Source of the DNA: Anagrus nilaparvatae
Taxonomy: Eukaryota; Arthropoda; Insecta; Hymenoptera; Mymaridae
Assembly (NCBI GenBank): GCA_022575985.1
Contig: JAKSXM010000132.1
Coordinates: 7,192,001 to 7,256,000, forward strand
Direction of reading: 5' to 3'
Length of the DNA stretch: 64,000 nucleotides
This document shows, in pieces, positions 37,460-49,942 of this stretch. Both the position numbers and the translations under genes were made by a program. The first letter of the stretch is position 1, and each line of letters starts with the position of its first letter. Under the pieces are notes generated by a model. It was not told the DNA's origin. It made no database searches and saw nothing but the letters and a program-made list of their open reading frames with translations.

Positions 37460-37500
<41 letters not shown>

Positions 37501-37729
37501 TATGTGATTAAAAATTATAGAAATTCAAAAAAAATTTTTTTAATATATTTTAAAATGTAATTTTACAAAAATTTTGTATATTAAAATCACACAATTACTT
37601 TTGTGAAAATACAAAATTATGTTTGTGATTTTACAAATCTGTTGTTTTGTAACTTTTACAAAACTTTTGCTCATGAAATTTATTTCCATTACATTTTTTG
37701 TGATTTCACAATAAAAAATTTTTACAGTG
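36609..37729. mobile_element. CACTGTAAAAATT terminal-inverted-repeat element
   Basis: Left end CACTGTAAAAATTTTTTGTG and right end TTTTTACAGTG with inner GTGATTTCACA. The interior is rich in TTTGTGATTTT/AAAATCACAAA words on both sides. The left half has a tandem duplication of about 118 bp (AGCGCTTG at 36672 and 36790). The middle holds a module-A fragment of the two-module family (37065-37120) and a SINE. The ends resemble, but differ from, the CACTGTAAAAAGTAAC MITEs. Confidence 0.7.
37314..37500 (+). mobile_element. tRNA-derived SINE
   Basis: A degenerate tRNA-like head contains a box A-like TTAGCATGGTGGTAAG (37319) and a box B-like GGGTTCGCATACC (37360-37372). The ends GCCA and TGGC could pair as part of an acceptor stem. 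An A-rich tail follows and ends in a run of more than 30 A (about 37466-37496). It is too diverged in the stems to be a working tRNA. Confidence 0.7.
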
Positions 37730-38088
37730 AAGTATGGTCTTTGCCTATTGCATTTTCTAAACCTTATGCATTAAATTTTCGATTTTATCGCCAAATTGGT
37801 TTTGGGCAATATTTGTAATGTTTAAATTATTTAAAAAATATTATTTTATTGAATTTTTATAAAACATTGATTTATTAATCAGATAAATAAAAAATATTTA
37901 CAAAATTACAATTTTTTTAAAGCACAAAATTTGACGCAATTACACGTGGGGGTCTAGCGGACCCCAAAAAAAATTTTCAAAGTGCATGCAACCAATAAAC
38001 GAAAAGTTCTGGGGCTTTTATGATAACGCCATGTTTTTTAAAACTACTATGGGGTCCGCTGAACCCCACCCGTGCTGCTGAGGGTTAA

Positions 38089-39951
38089 GCAGAATTTTGG
38101 TGCAACTCTAAGATTTTTGTGGGTTTTATTTCAGAATCGTGATCAATGATCCCTAAAACTATAAATCATCTTTAAAATCCTTAAAATATAACTGAAATTA
38201 CCAATTTTAAGGTAAGAAAAGCAACAGTAAGAGCCCGCAAATTCAAATTTAAAAAATTTTAAAACCTTGAAGGGTCAATATTTGGCTAAAACATCAATAA
38301 TGTTCAAGAATCGGTATTTTTTTCAAAATTTTGATTAATTTGGGCTTTAAAGCAGTAATTACTCAAAACTGTCCATCTTAAAATACATGAAACCAAAGAA
38401 ATCGTTTTTAGTACCCAAAAAAACTTAAAATCCGTTTTTCTCAATATAAAATTTTTGGATAAATTGAACATTGCTGGCGCCTTGACTAAGAAAAAGATTC
38501 ACGAATATTCATGCATCAATGCATGGTTTCAAACTCTCAAATTGAATTGAAGGAGAAGGGCTCTTTATCTTATATAGTTTTTAAACTCCGTTAATACTCT
38601 GATACTCTGGGAGGCCAAAATCTCTAACTAGTCGTAAGATGGATTTTTCTATTAAAAGTAACTTTTGCTTTATAAAACTTACATAATCCGGCTGAAAGAC
38701 AAGAAAAAATACTTAAACAAAACTTTCTTTTTTTTTTTTTTTAATTCTTTAAGAAAGAAAGAAGCTTTTAATGCTACCCTCCCCCCCCTTCCCTTCCTTT
38801 CTTTATAATTTCAAATAGCATGACCTCAATAAAAAAAAGGAATATTTTAAGTTATTGCAATTTGTTCTATAAATTTTAGTTTTTAAACTTTGAATTCTTT
38901 GCCAGGATTATACAAATCTAAAAAATTTTAAATAAACACTTATTGCAAGTATATAAGCTCGATAACAGAAAAACATTTTTTTTATCCATTTAAGTGCAAC
39001 ACATTAGTAAATAAACATCGTTCAAATACAGACGCGTACTAGTATTTTATTTATATAAAGAGAACTTGCAAATACACGATTTACGGATGACAAGTTTAAC
39101 GAAAATTTCAAAAATTAAATGACGCGACGAAGCCTAAAGTGCCGGAAGTATAAATGTCGTCAATATATCAATACATCGTCTTCTCCTTTTTTTATAAAAA
39201 TTTTTTTTACAAAGTCATGAAAAAGTATCTGGAATTCTTCAAAAGCTCAAAAACCTCTTCACAAAATGAGTCTTTTATTCGTCATACGATCGTATCTTAT
39301 CTCGGTGTCCTCGGTACATTGAAAATAAAAGATGTTTATATGTGAAAATCGAATATGTGAAGAAAATTTCTTTACAAAAGCCAAAAGTAAATCTGATAAA
39401 AATACTTTTATACGAGTGCAATTACAATTATACTGAAAAATAAAGATTACATTTTTTCCTTCCTTTTATTTGAATGTTAAAAACTAACGCTGCTGTGTTT
39501 TTCTTTAAAAATCCGTCAACGTTCGTTCATAATCCTCGAAAAGGATTTGTCAGATTACGATTTCTTAAGAATGTAGCAAAACCGATCCGTGTCAGTTACT
39601 TTTTTCTATTTCGTAATAAGATTACTTCACTTCTAATTCACGATTTTTACAAGAAAAAGAAGCTTAAGACTCTTTAAATAAGAAATTCGAAAAATTCTTT
39701 GAAAAATTGGTCAGAATTTACTTCAAAGTCAATACTAATAATAATTGAGAAACAAAATTCAAGAAAATTCTGTTTAATTAATTTAAAATGGGCTAATTTT
39801 GTAAATTTAGTTATGCTTTTGAATAAAACATTAGATTATTATGCAATAGTAAAAACAGAATAAAAGAAATTAACAAGTCGTGTTGTGCCAGACGTGCAAG
39901 GCGTCGTAAGCACGTATAACGATTAAATAGACTTGAAAATTATATTTTATA
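38089..39951. other. Intergenic, no gene recognised
   Basis: AT-rich with short ORFs (39154-39345, 39474-39677) that show no domain, conserved start context or splice partners. Confidence 0.45.
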
Positions 39952-40217
39952 CACTGAAAAAAAATTACGGCTACCGTAAAAATAATTCCAGTAGCTAGAA
40001 TTTTATATTTTTTTTTTTTCAGTTGCGAATGGTTTATAAAATGAAAATTAAAATAAAAATGAGTCTCACTCGTTTAAAATGCAAGTATCGCACCGCAGCA
40101 CGACGATACTAAAAGAAAATTTTGTTAAAACTTTTTTTAGGTTTTTTGTATCATTTGCAGTATTAAAAAAAAATTATTACAGTAGCCACAACCAAAATTC
40201 CGAATTTTTTATCAGTG
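39952..40217. mobile_element. MITE with CACTGAAAAAAAAT ends and TA target sites
   Basis: A 266-bp element beginning CACTGAAAAAAAATTACGG and ending CGAATTTTTTATCAGTG, flanked by TA on both sides as in Tc1/mariner-type MITEs. Single left ends with the same start occur at 41901 and 59516. Confidence 0.65.
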
Positions 40218-43200
40218 TAGAAAAAAATCTAATATTTTTTGGATTTCAATAATTCTAAAATCGTTGTAAAATTTTGATGACTGTACAAGCATTTTTCTGC
40301 TTTTTAGTTTAATCCTCCTATTGCAAAATGCTTTTCTTTTTTTTTGTCCTTTTTTTTCGATAAAAACTCGTCGTAAAGCTGGCTGTACCTTTTCTACTTG
40401 CTCTAGACGTTTCTTTATAACTCATGGAATATGCATTAGCGCTCTGAAGCGAAAGTTCTCTAGATAAAAGGATGTTAAGTTGATTTACGTTACGTTTTAG
40501 CGCAGTTTAATGTACTTAATTTTCCGAGGACGATGCATTTCGATTTCTTAATATTAAAAAATAGCGAAAATATAGCCCGAGGAATTGTTCGCTCGAGTAG
40601 AATTTCAAGGGCTTGTATATTTATATCGGAAAAAAAAAAAGTTTTGCATATTTTTTCTTTATTTTTATTTATAAGAAAATATAAAAACTGCATTTATATT
40701 TAACAAAATTCTTGTACTTTCACTTTGGAACGTTTTTTTAATAATCGAAAGTATTATTTAATATAATATGAATATTTTATAAGCAGAAAGCAAGTTTAGT
40801 TTATTAAAAAAGTTCGATGAACAAAAGATTTTTCTCCTCGAATTATAATTTTAAATCTGAGCTTATATACTAGCTTGAAATTTATAGACTACCTGTCATA
40901 TTCAGAAAATATACGACTGAATCATCTCTCTTTTCCTTTTTATAAAGTACTCGATATAATCCGAAAGCTCGAAAAAAAAAAATTTTTTCAAGTAACGCAA
41001 ATAATTTTTCACAGGATTTATTTCAGGGATTTTAATTTTCATTTCAAATAAACTGGGCTCAACTTTAAAATCTTTTTACCCAGTCACATATAGAGATCAA
41101 ATTTTATTAGGTCATTCTTTTTTATATTTTTTTTTCTATTATTTGACAGGATTTTTTTTTTTTATTTCTGTGTCTTTTAAGATCTGAGCAGTTACAAATG
41201 TTAAAAAAAACGCCTTACTGAAGTAAAATATCACATAAACTCGGAGATAAAGCTGGCGTTTTTTAAGTTATCTGCGAGTTGATTAAAAAAAACAGAGCTT
41301 TCAAACAGACACTCGAGATTTTGGTACTAAACTAAGGTTTGGACTTTAAAAAATATTATTTATTAATTTTTTTACGAAAAGTGGTAATAAAAGCCTTTAT
41401 TTACAGTAAATAAACTATTAAGAGTGTATTATTACCCTCTTCAGCCATATTTATTGGTCATTAAAGATTAAGTAAACACAATAAATAAATTTATTGATCC
41501 AGTCCATTTTATTAGATTTCATTCAAAATGACCAAAAATTTTTTTAATTTATTTTTTAATAATTTAGATAAACTGAAAATAAAGGAAGGAGATTTTGTTA
41601 TTGAAAAAATTGGACAGCAGGAGTTACGGGAGATAGAATAAACAGATCGATCTTATCATTTTAATATTATATCACAGGTGACTTTAAACGGTGATAAATC
41701 TTTTTATCTTACAATATGAAAAAAAAATTTACTGGTTTTACAGCATTAATTTTTAATAAATTTGCATTTTTTATGAAAATCGATTATCAATTTTAACCAA
41801 TTGCTAATTAAATATTTAACAATTAATTTCATGAATGAATAGTCAGGAAAATTTCAATTAAGTATATTTTTAAGCATTTCAGGACTTTAAATGTTAAGTA
41901 CACTGAAAAAAAAATCGGGTTATAGCTAACGGAATTTTTTTTTTCTTTTCAATGGTTGAAAATGGCATAAAACCTACAAAAAAGTGTTTAAAAAATTTTT
42001 TTTTTCAGATCAAATCTTTTTTTTCAAGGCTCACCATATTACGGGGCTCGTATTATAAATGAGCAAAACTCATGTTTTTAACATTTTCTTTATTCAAGAC
42101 GTTTACAATCGTTTAAAACAATCTAAAAAAAACATCTGGCAATGGGAATTTTTTTTAATGCAGAGGTGTGTGGTTACCCGAAAACATTTGTGTTTCTGGT
42201 ACCCGACGCAATATTTGGGCAATATTTTGCCAGGTCAGATTTCATGCAAAGCCCGAAATCACTAGAGAAAGATCTGCAGTTACAATTTTGAATCGTAAGA
42301 TTTTTTGGTTATACGAAATCCGACCCGATATCCGCAGGTAAGCGCACTCCCTTATTATCAATAATTAAAAAATTTAGGTTTTTTCAACTTAATTATTGAA
42401 GTTTTCGCCCATATTGTGTTTCAAGACTTAGGATACTCAAAGATACTTATTTTTTAACGTAAATTTATTTTTTTAACTTGCAATTTTTTTTTTAATTTTT
42501 TATAGATTTTCGTGAAAAATGCAAATTTATTGAAAATTAATGATTAATAATATCCCGACGAATTTTCGGAGATCTGAAGTGATCGAAAATTTTGGTTGAT
42601 TTCTTTAGTTCTCCGCAGATGTCTGAAGATTACTGGAGATTTAAATAGTTCTAAAGTAATCTCCAGAGGTAAAAAAAAGTTAGAAAAATTTAGAAAGAAT
42701 ATTTAAGTAGAATCATTAAGCAAAGTTTCAAAACGATAAACTTGATTATTTTACCTTATTTTTTTGACTTTATTTAAATTTAAAAAATGCTACTATTAGT
42801 TATTTTACTAAAATCTGTTGCAAAAATCAAAAAGTACAGCAATAATTTTATTAATTCTCTTATAATAAAAATAATTATTAGAAATACAATTAGGTATAAA
42901 TGAATAAAAAAAATTAATTAGTTGATCATTAATAATTTTAATAAATATTTATAATTTATTAATAAACACATTTTAAATAAGTCAACAATAAATTTTTATA
43001 AACAAATAATTTATTTTATTTTACATTGTTTGGGAATTTCGTTTGAATAAATTAAAGGGTAAATAAATAATAAAAACGTGAATTGGATAATATTTAAAAT
43101 TATTGATTGGCAAGAAAATTTAGAAGTTTTTTTGTTGTTCATCAATTAAATTATATTTTTCTATTTGCAACTAAATTTAATGTTTATAAGATAAGCAAAT

Positions 43201-43583
43201 TAAATAGATGTCTTTTATTCATTGCGCAATAACATTATAACCATGAGGCTCTATGCAAATATAATTTTCAACAGCAATTAAATGTTTCATTTTAATTATT
43301 TCCTCAAATTTAATGATCACCAACTGTCGTAGTACCTTCACTGGTAAAATATTGGATACTAAAATATTCTACCGTAGTTATGGGATTGCAAATAAAAAAA
43401 TAAGAATCTTTATGCGAAAAAAAACATGATTGAAAAGAATTTGAAATCCAATTGATTTTTATATTCTATCTCGACTATTTAACTGTTTGTTTTACACTCG
43501 ATATAAATTTGTCATGTGTATAATGTACTATTTATTTTGTACCGGTAAAAAGTTATTAAAAAGTTATCAGTTTTGCAAATAGT
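40218..43583. other. Intergenic, no gene recognised
   Basis: Contains a solitary CACTGAAAAAAAAATCGGG end at 41901, followed by a small hairpin (CGGGTTATAGCTAACGG), and the repeated CCCGACGAATTTTCG at 42555. No supported ORF. Confidence 0.45.
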
Positions 43584-43690
43584 ATATTTACGGCTCGCGT
43601 CCAGAAAAGTAAAGGGTGGCCCAAATCGCTCGTAAATTACTTTCCGAGGTGAAGCCAGTACTAAGATTTAGGGCATTGTCGTATACAATT
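43584..43690. repeat. Module A of the two-module palindromic family, diverged copy
   Basis: AGTATATTTACGGC, GTGGCCCAAATCG and CTTTCCGAGGTGAAGCC match the module at 28485-28585 and 54463-54560. The right arm is eroded (TTTAGGGCATT). It is about 260 bp upstream of the MIC10 promoter cassette. Confidence 0.65.
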
Positions 43691-43948
43691 TTAAAGTCCC
43701 AGGTCAAAAAAATTATTTGTATAGACAAATGTTTTTACGCTCAGATCAATTAAAGTTGAGAACCAAAATTTTTTAATTCTATTTTTTTTTTATTTTAGCT
43801 GACTTTTAACTCTATTGGAATAAATTTTTATTCAATTTTCAAATCTGATACTCTATTTAATTTAATTAAACAATTTTGGTTCTAATTTTCAAGATTCCCG
43901 CCAATCATCGATAAGAGTCGGAGGTAACCGAGTCGGTACTCACGAAAT

Positions 43949-44029
43949 TGACTTCTGCTATAAAACAAATGCAGTTTTCTACTGTACCATTAATATCCAT
44001 TTGACAAATTGTCAACCGGTAAAAAAAAT
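43949..44029 (+). promoter_or_regulatory. MIC10 promoter cassette shared with the ERI3/RNase H2A promoter
   Basis: TGACTTCTGCTATAAA (43949), AGTTTTCTACTGTACC (43973) and TGTCAACCGGTAAAAAAAAT (44010) match 2215, 2239 and 2291. It lies about 200 bp before the MIC10 ATG, so it is probably at or near the transcription start. Confidence 0.6.
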
Positions 44030-44226
44030 ATTGTAAAAATAAAATAAACACAATTGATCAATCAGTAATCAAATTATAAATTATTTTAATTTATAATAAT
44101 TGGAATAATTTTGCTACTCAAATATTATATATTACATAATAGTTTTTAAAAGTGCATCAACATTTTGAAGTGACGTAACAAACAAATATACCCCAATTTT
44201 CAATAACACTTTTTTTACAAGAAAAA

Positions 44227-45631
44227 ATGGCAGGTACAGTGTGGACTGAAGATTCAATTGGAAGAAAATGGGATCGTTGTTTTGCTGATGCAGTTTTTAA
44301 ATTAGGTAGTTTTTAATATTTAAATTAATAATTAAAAATTTTAATTTAGGCCAAGTAAATTCAAGGTGAATTACATATATTTTGATGCTCTTTTTTACAG
44401 GAGGAGGTATTGTTATAGGATCTGTTGTTTCGCTGTTATTTTTTAGGAGTAAGTATTTTAGTCTTTAAATTTTTATTAATTATAGGCTTTAAATCAATAA
44501 AATTTAAATTTAAAATTAACTAAATTATTTTCATTAAAATAAGTATTTAAATCAAAAAGTTAACCTCAAAAAATCATGCTTATGTTTTTGATTCTAAATC
44601 TATAATTTTGAGCTTAGAAAAGTGATTTTATTGTGCTATTATATATTTTTTTTACACTAAAAAATATTTACTTAAAAATGTAAAATTGTGTCCAGAAATT
44701 TTTGTTATTTTTTAATTAAATTATCTTTAATTATTAAGATATTTATAAAATTTTTTGATAAAATAAAAACAAGTACATATAGTTTATTTACACAATTGCT
44801 ATTTTAATTTTGACTTTTTAATTAAGATAACAAATTTGTACACATTTGATTATTGGCGAATTAGATTTATAATTTAAATATTCAGAATAAATTATTGAGC
44901 AGTAATTGGCCAATCTGAATTAAGAATTGCTTTGTAATTACATTTATAACGTTTCCCAATTTTTATAAAATTAAATATTATGTGTACTAATTAAATTGTA
45001 CAATTTATTTTTAATATTAAATTAAAATTAAAGTTTTAGCAATTAAACTAAGGACATTATTAAATTTGTACGTCAATTTGCCCCCTATAGTTCCTGAGTA
45101 ATTACTGTCTACCACCCTTGGGTTTTTTATACCTTTTACTCTTTTCTTTGAAAATGTTCCGTCTTAAAACTTGCTTAATAATAAATAAAAAAATAATTTT
45201 AACTTATTTACATTAAATATGTCAATATTAATAGTAATCTACAAATAAACTAATAATATTTTAATATATTTTTGTACTTATATAAGATCTTTGATCTTAT
45301 CTATTAAATAAATATAAATAAATAAATATGTTGAGCTAAAAGTCTCATAAAATTTTTTTAAATTATATATTATACAATTGTTATAGTTTAAATTTATAAA
45401 CTCATAAAAAAACAATTACATAAGCAAAAAAATTTTATATTCATTTTTTTACTGCAAAAAACTAATAAACATTATTTTCAATTTTGTTTTTTATTCTAAT
45501 GTTGTCTATAAATTATAACAGGAAAATGGCCAATTATAACCGGAGCAGGTTTTGGTTTAGGAATGGCATATTCGAATTGTGAGAAAGATTTAAACTCAAC
45601 GATAATTCAAAACAATAAATCAAAGAAATAA
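44227..45631 (+). CDS. MIC10: MICOS complex subunit MIC10
   Basis: Three exons, 44227-44305, 44401-44448 and 45522-45631, give a 78-residue protein. MIC10 is a hairpin protein of the inner mitochondrial membrane that oligomerises to bend membranes at crista junctions. The N-terminal SIGRKWDRCFADAVFKLG is the family signature. Two membrane segments follow, GGGIVIGSVVSLLFF (27-41) and PIITGAGFGLGMAYSNC (46-62), linked by a short basic RRK loop. Glycine-rich GxGxGxG motifs needed for oligomerisation are visible in the second and partly in the first. Length suits the family (human about 78). Intron 1 is 95 nt and intron 2 is 1073 nt. A repeat-like promoter cassette lies upstream. Confidence 0.95.
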
Positions 45632-46259
45632 TTAGGTGCAAATTAAAAATATGTTAAAGAAAAAAACAAATTCTTTGTAAATTTAAAATTGTTAGTTGAA
45701 TTTATATTAATTTAAGAAATAATTAATTAACAGACCTGAATGCTTGTTACTGTAAAAAATAAAAAAATCTTACAAAAAATTGTGTACATAAATGACTATA
45801 AAAAAAATAATGTAGTTTTTAAGTTAAATACTATATCATCTGATGAATTGAATAATTTTAACTTTCATGTTTTTTTTTTAAAGTTACTTATTTTTGACAG
45901 CCAAAAGCTAAAATGGTAATACTTGTAAAATAGAAAAATGTAATAATTTTATCATTTATTTCAAAATGTTGATTTTATAAAAATTGAAAAAAAATAAAAA
46001 AAATTCAAATCATTAATTAAAATTTTTATTTTTTTTTTATTTCAGTCGACAAATAACAATTACTTAACGTTTACTTCCGGCTGTAATTTGTTTCTAAGAT
46101 GTCATAATACCAATCATACCGTTTACATTAAATAATAAAAAAAAAAATCCAAAGCAGAATTGTAATTTTTTTAACGAGTAATAGTTACTCAATTTTTCTC
46201 TTTCCCTTCATTTAACATAAATTAGGCTTAAAATAGCGGCAATAATATTGACAATATTT
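45632..46259. other. MIC10 3' UTR and intergenic sequence
   Basis: AT-rich. Nothing further supported. Confidence 0.4.
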
Positions 46260-46430
46260 GCAAATTGCAATTTTTTCAGGGTCGTATTGGAGTCGCGCAC
46301 GCGGGTTTTATTCTATTCTAGCAGAAGGGAGATTCTATACTCCAAAAAACTATACACGCCAGCTGCAGTATATCGTGACACGTGCGATATAATGTGTACC
46401 TTCTTCTGTTAAAGCAAAAAATGTTTAATT
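46260..46430 (+). promoter_or_regulatory. Candidate SWEET promoter with palindromic E-box
   Basis: A GC-richer island 410-580 bp before the SWEET ATG. It contains a near-palindrome TATATCG..CACGTG.GATATA (46369-46391) around a CACGTG E-box. The link to the SWEET gene is by position only. Confidence 0.4.
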
Positions 46431-46840
46431 AAATAATTTACATTTTACATTCCTGTTAACAAATTTTTAAGTTAATGTTTTTATTTTTTTATTTTTATAT
46501 AATTTTATTAATAGAACTAAGTTTTTGTTACAATTCAAGTTTTATTTAAATAAAATTTCAACTTTTTGCATAATCGAGTCGCATAATTACAACCTCTCAG
46601 AAGTATATAATTGATAATTACTTTCAATTTTATATATTTATATAACACTTAAGCACATTCTAATAGTTTCTTGTGTATACAATGAAGTCCTTATTTTTTT
46701 ATCTTATTTCTCAAAGATTTTAATAATCTGATAAGATAATAAAAAGTTAATTTAGCATAAATTTTGTATAGACATTTATAAAATAAAATAAGTTTTTCTG
46801 CATTTATAAAAAAGTAATTTAATAGTATTAAAAAAAAATT

Positions 46841-47879
46841 ATGGCTTTGGAAGATTATAAGGAAACTGTTGCATTTTTTGCATTAATTATTACAATGCTC
46901 CACATGTTATCAGGAACGTAAGTAAAAATAAAAACTTGTTTTTTTATATTTAGTTTTTATTTAACAAAAAATTTTCTATTTAAGGGCAATATGTAAAAAT
47001 ATTTACAAAAAAGGTACATCTAAGGGAACGGATCCAATGTGCTTTATGGGTGGTATTGGAATGTAAGTGAATTATTTATTAAAATTTAAACCGATATAAG
47101 TATGTTTTGTAAACAATTTTTTTCATTTTTAGGAGTATTTTAACGTTACAATATGCACTGATTTTAAATGATTTAGCTATGATAAAAATTAATTTATTCG
47201 GGATGGTATTGAATATTTTATACATGATTGTTTTTTACGTGTACTGTCCTGATAAGGTAAAGTAAACAAAATTTTTTTTAAATTCAGTTATTTATATAAC
47301 TTAATTGAATTAAATAATTTTTAGAGCGAAGTTTGGACTCTTGTTGGAAAAGCTGCAACATTTCTAGCTGTATTTATTGGTTACGCTCAATTAGAAAATG
47401 CAGATAAAGTTGAGTATAGGTTCGGAATGATAACAACCATATTGATGTTATTACTTATTGCTTCTCCATTAATGAATCTGGTAAGAAATAATTTTTAATA
47501 ATTAATTTGCACATTAAAATAAAATTTTAATATTTTTTTATTTATTTTTAATTCAAGTCTGAAATTATCCGAACTAAAAGTACAGAATCTCTTCCTTTTC
47601 CACTTATCTTTATGGGTACGTTAGTTACATTTGCCTGGCTTTTGTACGGAATAATTATAAACAACAGTTTTCTGATTGTAAGTAATCCATTAAAACTTTA
47701 TTTATTTATTAGTTTTGACATAAAATTAAATTTTTTTATTTTACTTTTAGTTCCAAAACGCTGTTGGATTTACACTGTCTGCTTTCCAATTAGCTTTATT
47801 TTACGTATATCCATCACCAGCACCAACTTATGAAAAACTTTCAGCTTCTCCCAACATTGACAATAAAAAAAAAAATTAA
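46841..47879 (+). CDS. SWEET1: SWEET sugar transporter
   Basis: Six exons, 46841-46917, 46985-47062, 47133-47256, 47325-47480, 47558-47677 and 47751-47879, give 227 residues. SWEETs carry sugars down their gradient through seven membrane helices built as two MtN3/saliva triple-helix bundles plus a linker. The first bundle includes TDPMCFMGGIGMSILTLQY and the helix ending YMIVFYVYC. The second includes STESLPFPLIFMGTLVTFAW with LLYGIIINNSFLI and FQNAVGFTLSAFQLALFYVY. Prolines and Asn residues typical of the pore are present. Insects usually have one SWEET (saliva/slv in Drosophila). The tail is short and Lys-rich. All introns are 67-77 nt. Confidence 0.95.
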
Positions 47880-48789
47880 AATGCTATAAATATTTTTTAT
47901 GTGGGTACTTGAAAATTATTCCATGTTATTAAATTAAAAAATCTATTTTTAAAAAAAGAATGACTAGACTAATTAAAAAAATGTATTTTGTGTATTTAAA
48001 AAACAAATGATGAAACGATTGTGATAATAAATCTAAATTTTTTTGTGAATATAGAAAATATTTTTTATAATATGCATAGACATTTTTTTATGCTTAAATT
48101 AAGAAAGCTTATGTAAATAAAAAATAATTTTTTTAAATTTAATAGTTATAAATATATTTTTTATATGATAAAATTAAATATTTTAATCTGCAAAGTGTTT
48201 CTTAGATTGATTAAAAAAATTGATATATTTACTTAGATGAATAAATAATTATGTAATACATTTTTTGAATAATAAATGAAATTTTAAAAAATTTCGCATT
48301 TACCAAAATAAACATTTTTAAGAATGTATTATTACCTAAGATATCCATCCTGTTATTACCTATAAATTAAATTGATTTTATTTGATTTTTTAAATTATAA
48401 TTACATTATTTTTTATATTTATATTATCTTGTATATTATCTACATTTGTCTCTGAATTCCTTGACATCCTTTTTACAAGTCATCTAAATTTGTAATAATT
48501 TTTTTATCGTAAAATACTTATGTTTGATAAATTCTTTTATTGAATTAAGGACTCCTTTTTTTTAGCTAAAAAATTAAAAAATAAAGGAAAATGTGAAAAT
48601 TTAAATATTTTTGGGTGCCCCCATTTTTTAAACTTATGACCAATAAAAATCGAGTATCAAAAAAAGCATGTAATTTCGCGCTAAAAATTAAAAAAGGTTA
48701 GTTTTGTTTATAGGTTTTGTTGTCCAAATTAAGTTAACAAACAAAAAATCATTTGATTAAACTTTAAAAGTAAAATAAAAATTTTAAAA
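47880..48789. other. Intergenic, no gene recognised
   Basis: AT-rich sequence between SWEET and RPA3. The RPA3 promoter must lie in its last part. Confidence 0.4.
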
Positions 48790-49835
48790 ATGCCTGGCCG
48801 ACGAATTAATGGAAAAGATTTAGGTCAATATATGAATAAAAATGTTATTGTCATTGGAAAAATCATTAATGTACGTAAAACAAATACTGTTTGTTAAATT
48901 TATTGTTTGAGTATTTACGTGTTTTTTAACGCTTTTATTAGGTAAATTCTTCAAGAACCAGTGTCGAAATACAAACTCCAGATGACGTAAATATTAATGT
49001 CAATTTGCCAAAACCCTTACCTGAGAATGCGGAAGGATATGTAGAAATTCGTGGTACAGCTCAATCGAAAACAACAATGAATTGTTCTAATTATGTACAC
49101 TTCGCAAAAGAATTGGATGAAGATTTTGGTAAGTTGTAATAATTTATAAAAAAATAGGTGGGCATACCTGGAGAATTACTAGATTATTATAATTTCTTGA
49201 ATATATTTGTAAAGATCTTGAATTAATAGATCTAGTAATTGATGAAGATTTTTTAGCTTATGGCTATTTAATGAGATGTAAATTAGTTTATTCATTAAAT
49301 GGTAGTATGATACAAGCAAGCTAGTTATCAAATTCACTGCGGTAGATTTTGGAGCCCTATTTATGGGGCCATTGTTATTCATGTTAGCCAATATGACCCA
49401 TGCTGCAACGAACATGTTAACGCACTTTAGTAACTATTATATTATTTAAAGCTATAAAAAAGACCTGTGTTCCTCCAAATTCTTACTAGATCCATACTCT
49501 GGTCTCCAAACTAGTGTAATGGACCGTATATTTTTTTTAACCTTTTAACCTTTAATGAATTTACAAAATTTTACCTCTTTTACATAAAATTTATAAATAA
49601 GTTTTATTTTTACATTAACAGAAGAATTAATAGCAAAAATATTTTTTATAAGTTTTGTATGCGAATTCCTTGTATATGCTCATCTATCCTACTAAAGTGA
49701 ATTCCCTATAATTTTTATTTACTATCTTATAATCTTACAGAACCAAAAAAATATTCAGAATTTCTCACAGTATTTAATGTTATCGGGGATAGGAATTGGA
49801 GAACGTCAGAAAATGATGAAGCTTATATACAGTAA
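48790..49835 (+). CDS. RPA3: Replication protein A 14-kDa subunit (RPA3)
   Basis: Three exons, 48790-48870, 48942-49128 and 49741-49835, encode 120 residues, about the usual family size. RPA3 is the smallest subunit of the single-stranded DNA-binding RPA heterotrimer needed for replication and repair. The protein is one OB fold: RINGKDLGQYMNKNVIVIGK forms the first strands, then VEIQTPD, GYVEIRGTAQSKTTMNCSNY and the C-terminal helix KKYSEFLTVFNVIG that packs in the three-helix trimer core. Intron 2 (612 nt) is unusually long for this gene block and contains no recognised element. It ends tail-to-tail with Mios, 107 bp apart. Confidence 0.93.
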
Positions 49836-49942
49836 AAGTAAATTAGATATTTTTGGTTTTTTTTAATTTCAAAAACTTTGAATGCTTGTGTTTTGTTTTT
49901 TTAATTATTTAATAACTTAATGTCTAAACTTAAAGTACAAAA

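Larger units (their letters stand above)
36155..38088. mobile_element. piggyBac-like non-autonomous element with TTAA ends
   Basis: The left edge is TTAA followed by CTCTTAGCAGCACGGGTG (36155-36176). The right edge read inverted is TTAA followed by CCCTCAGCAGCACGGGTG (38088-38067). The 18-bp termini match at 16 positions and both abut TTAA, the target site of the piggyBac superfamily. A subterminal inverted pair, GTGGGGGTCTAGCGGACCCC (37945) and GGGGTCCGCTGAACCCCAC (38050), lies at the right end. No transposase ORF is present. Two other elements appear nested inside. Confidence 0.7.

Noticed and set aside
49179..49415. 78-residue ORF in RPA3 intron 2
   Set aside because: No recognised similarity, and a forward reading is equally uninformative.
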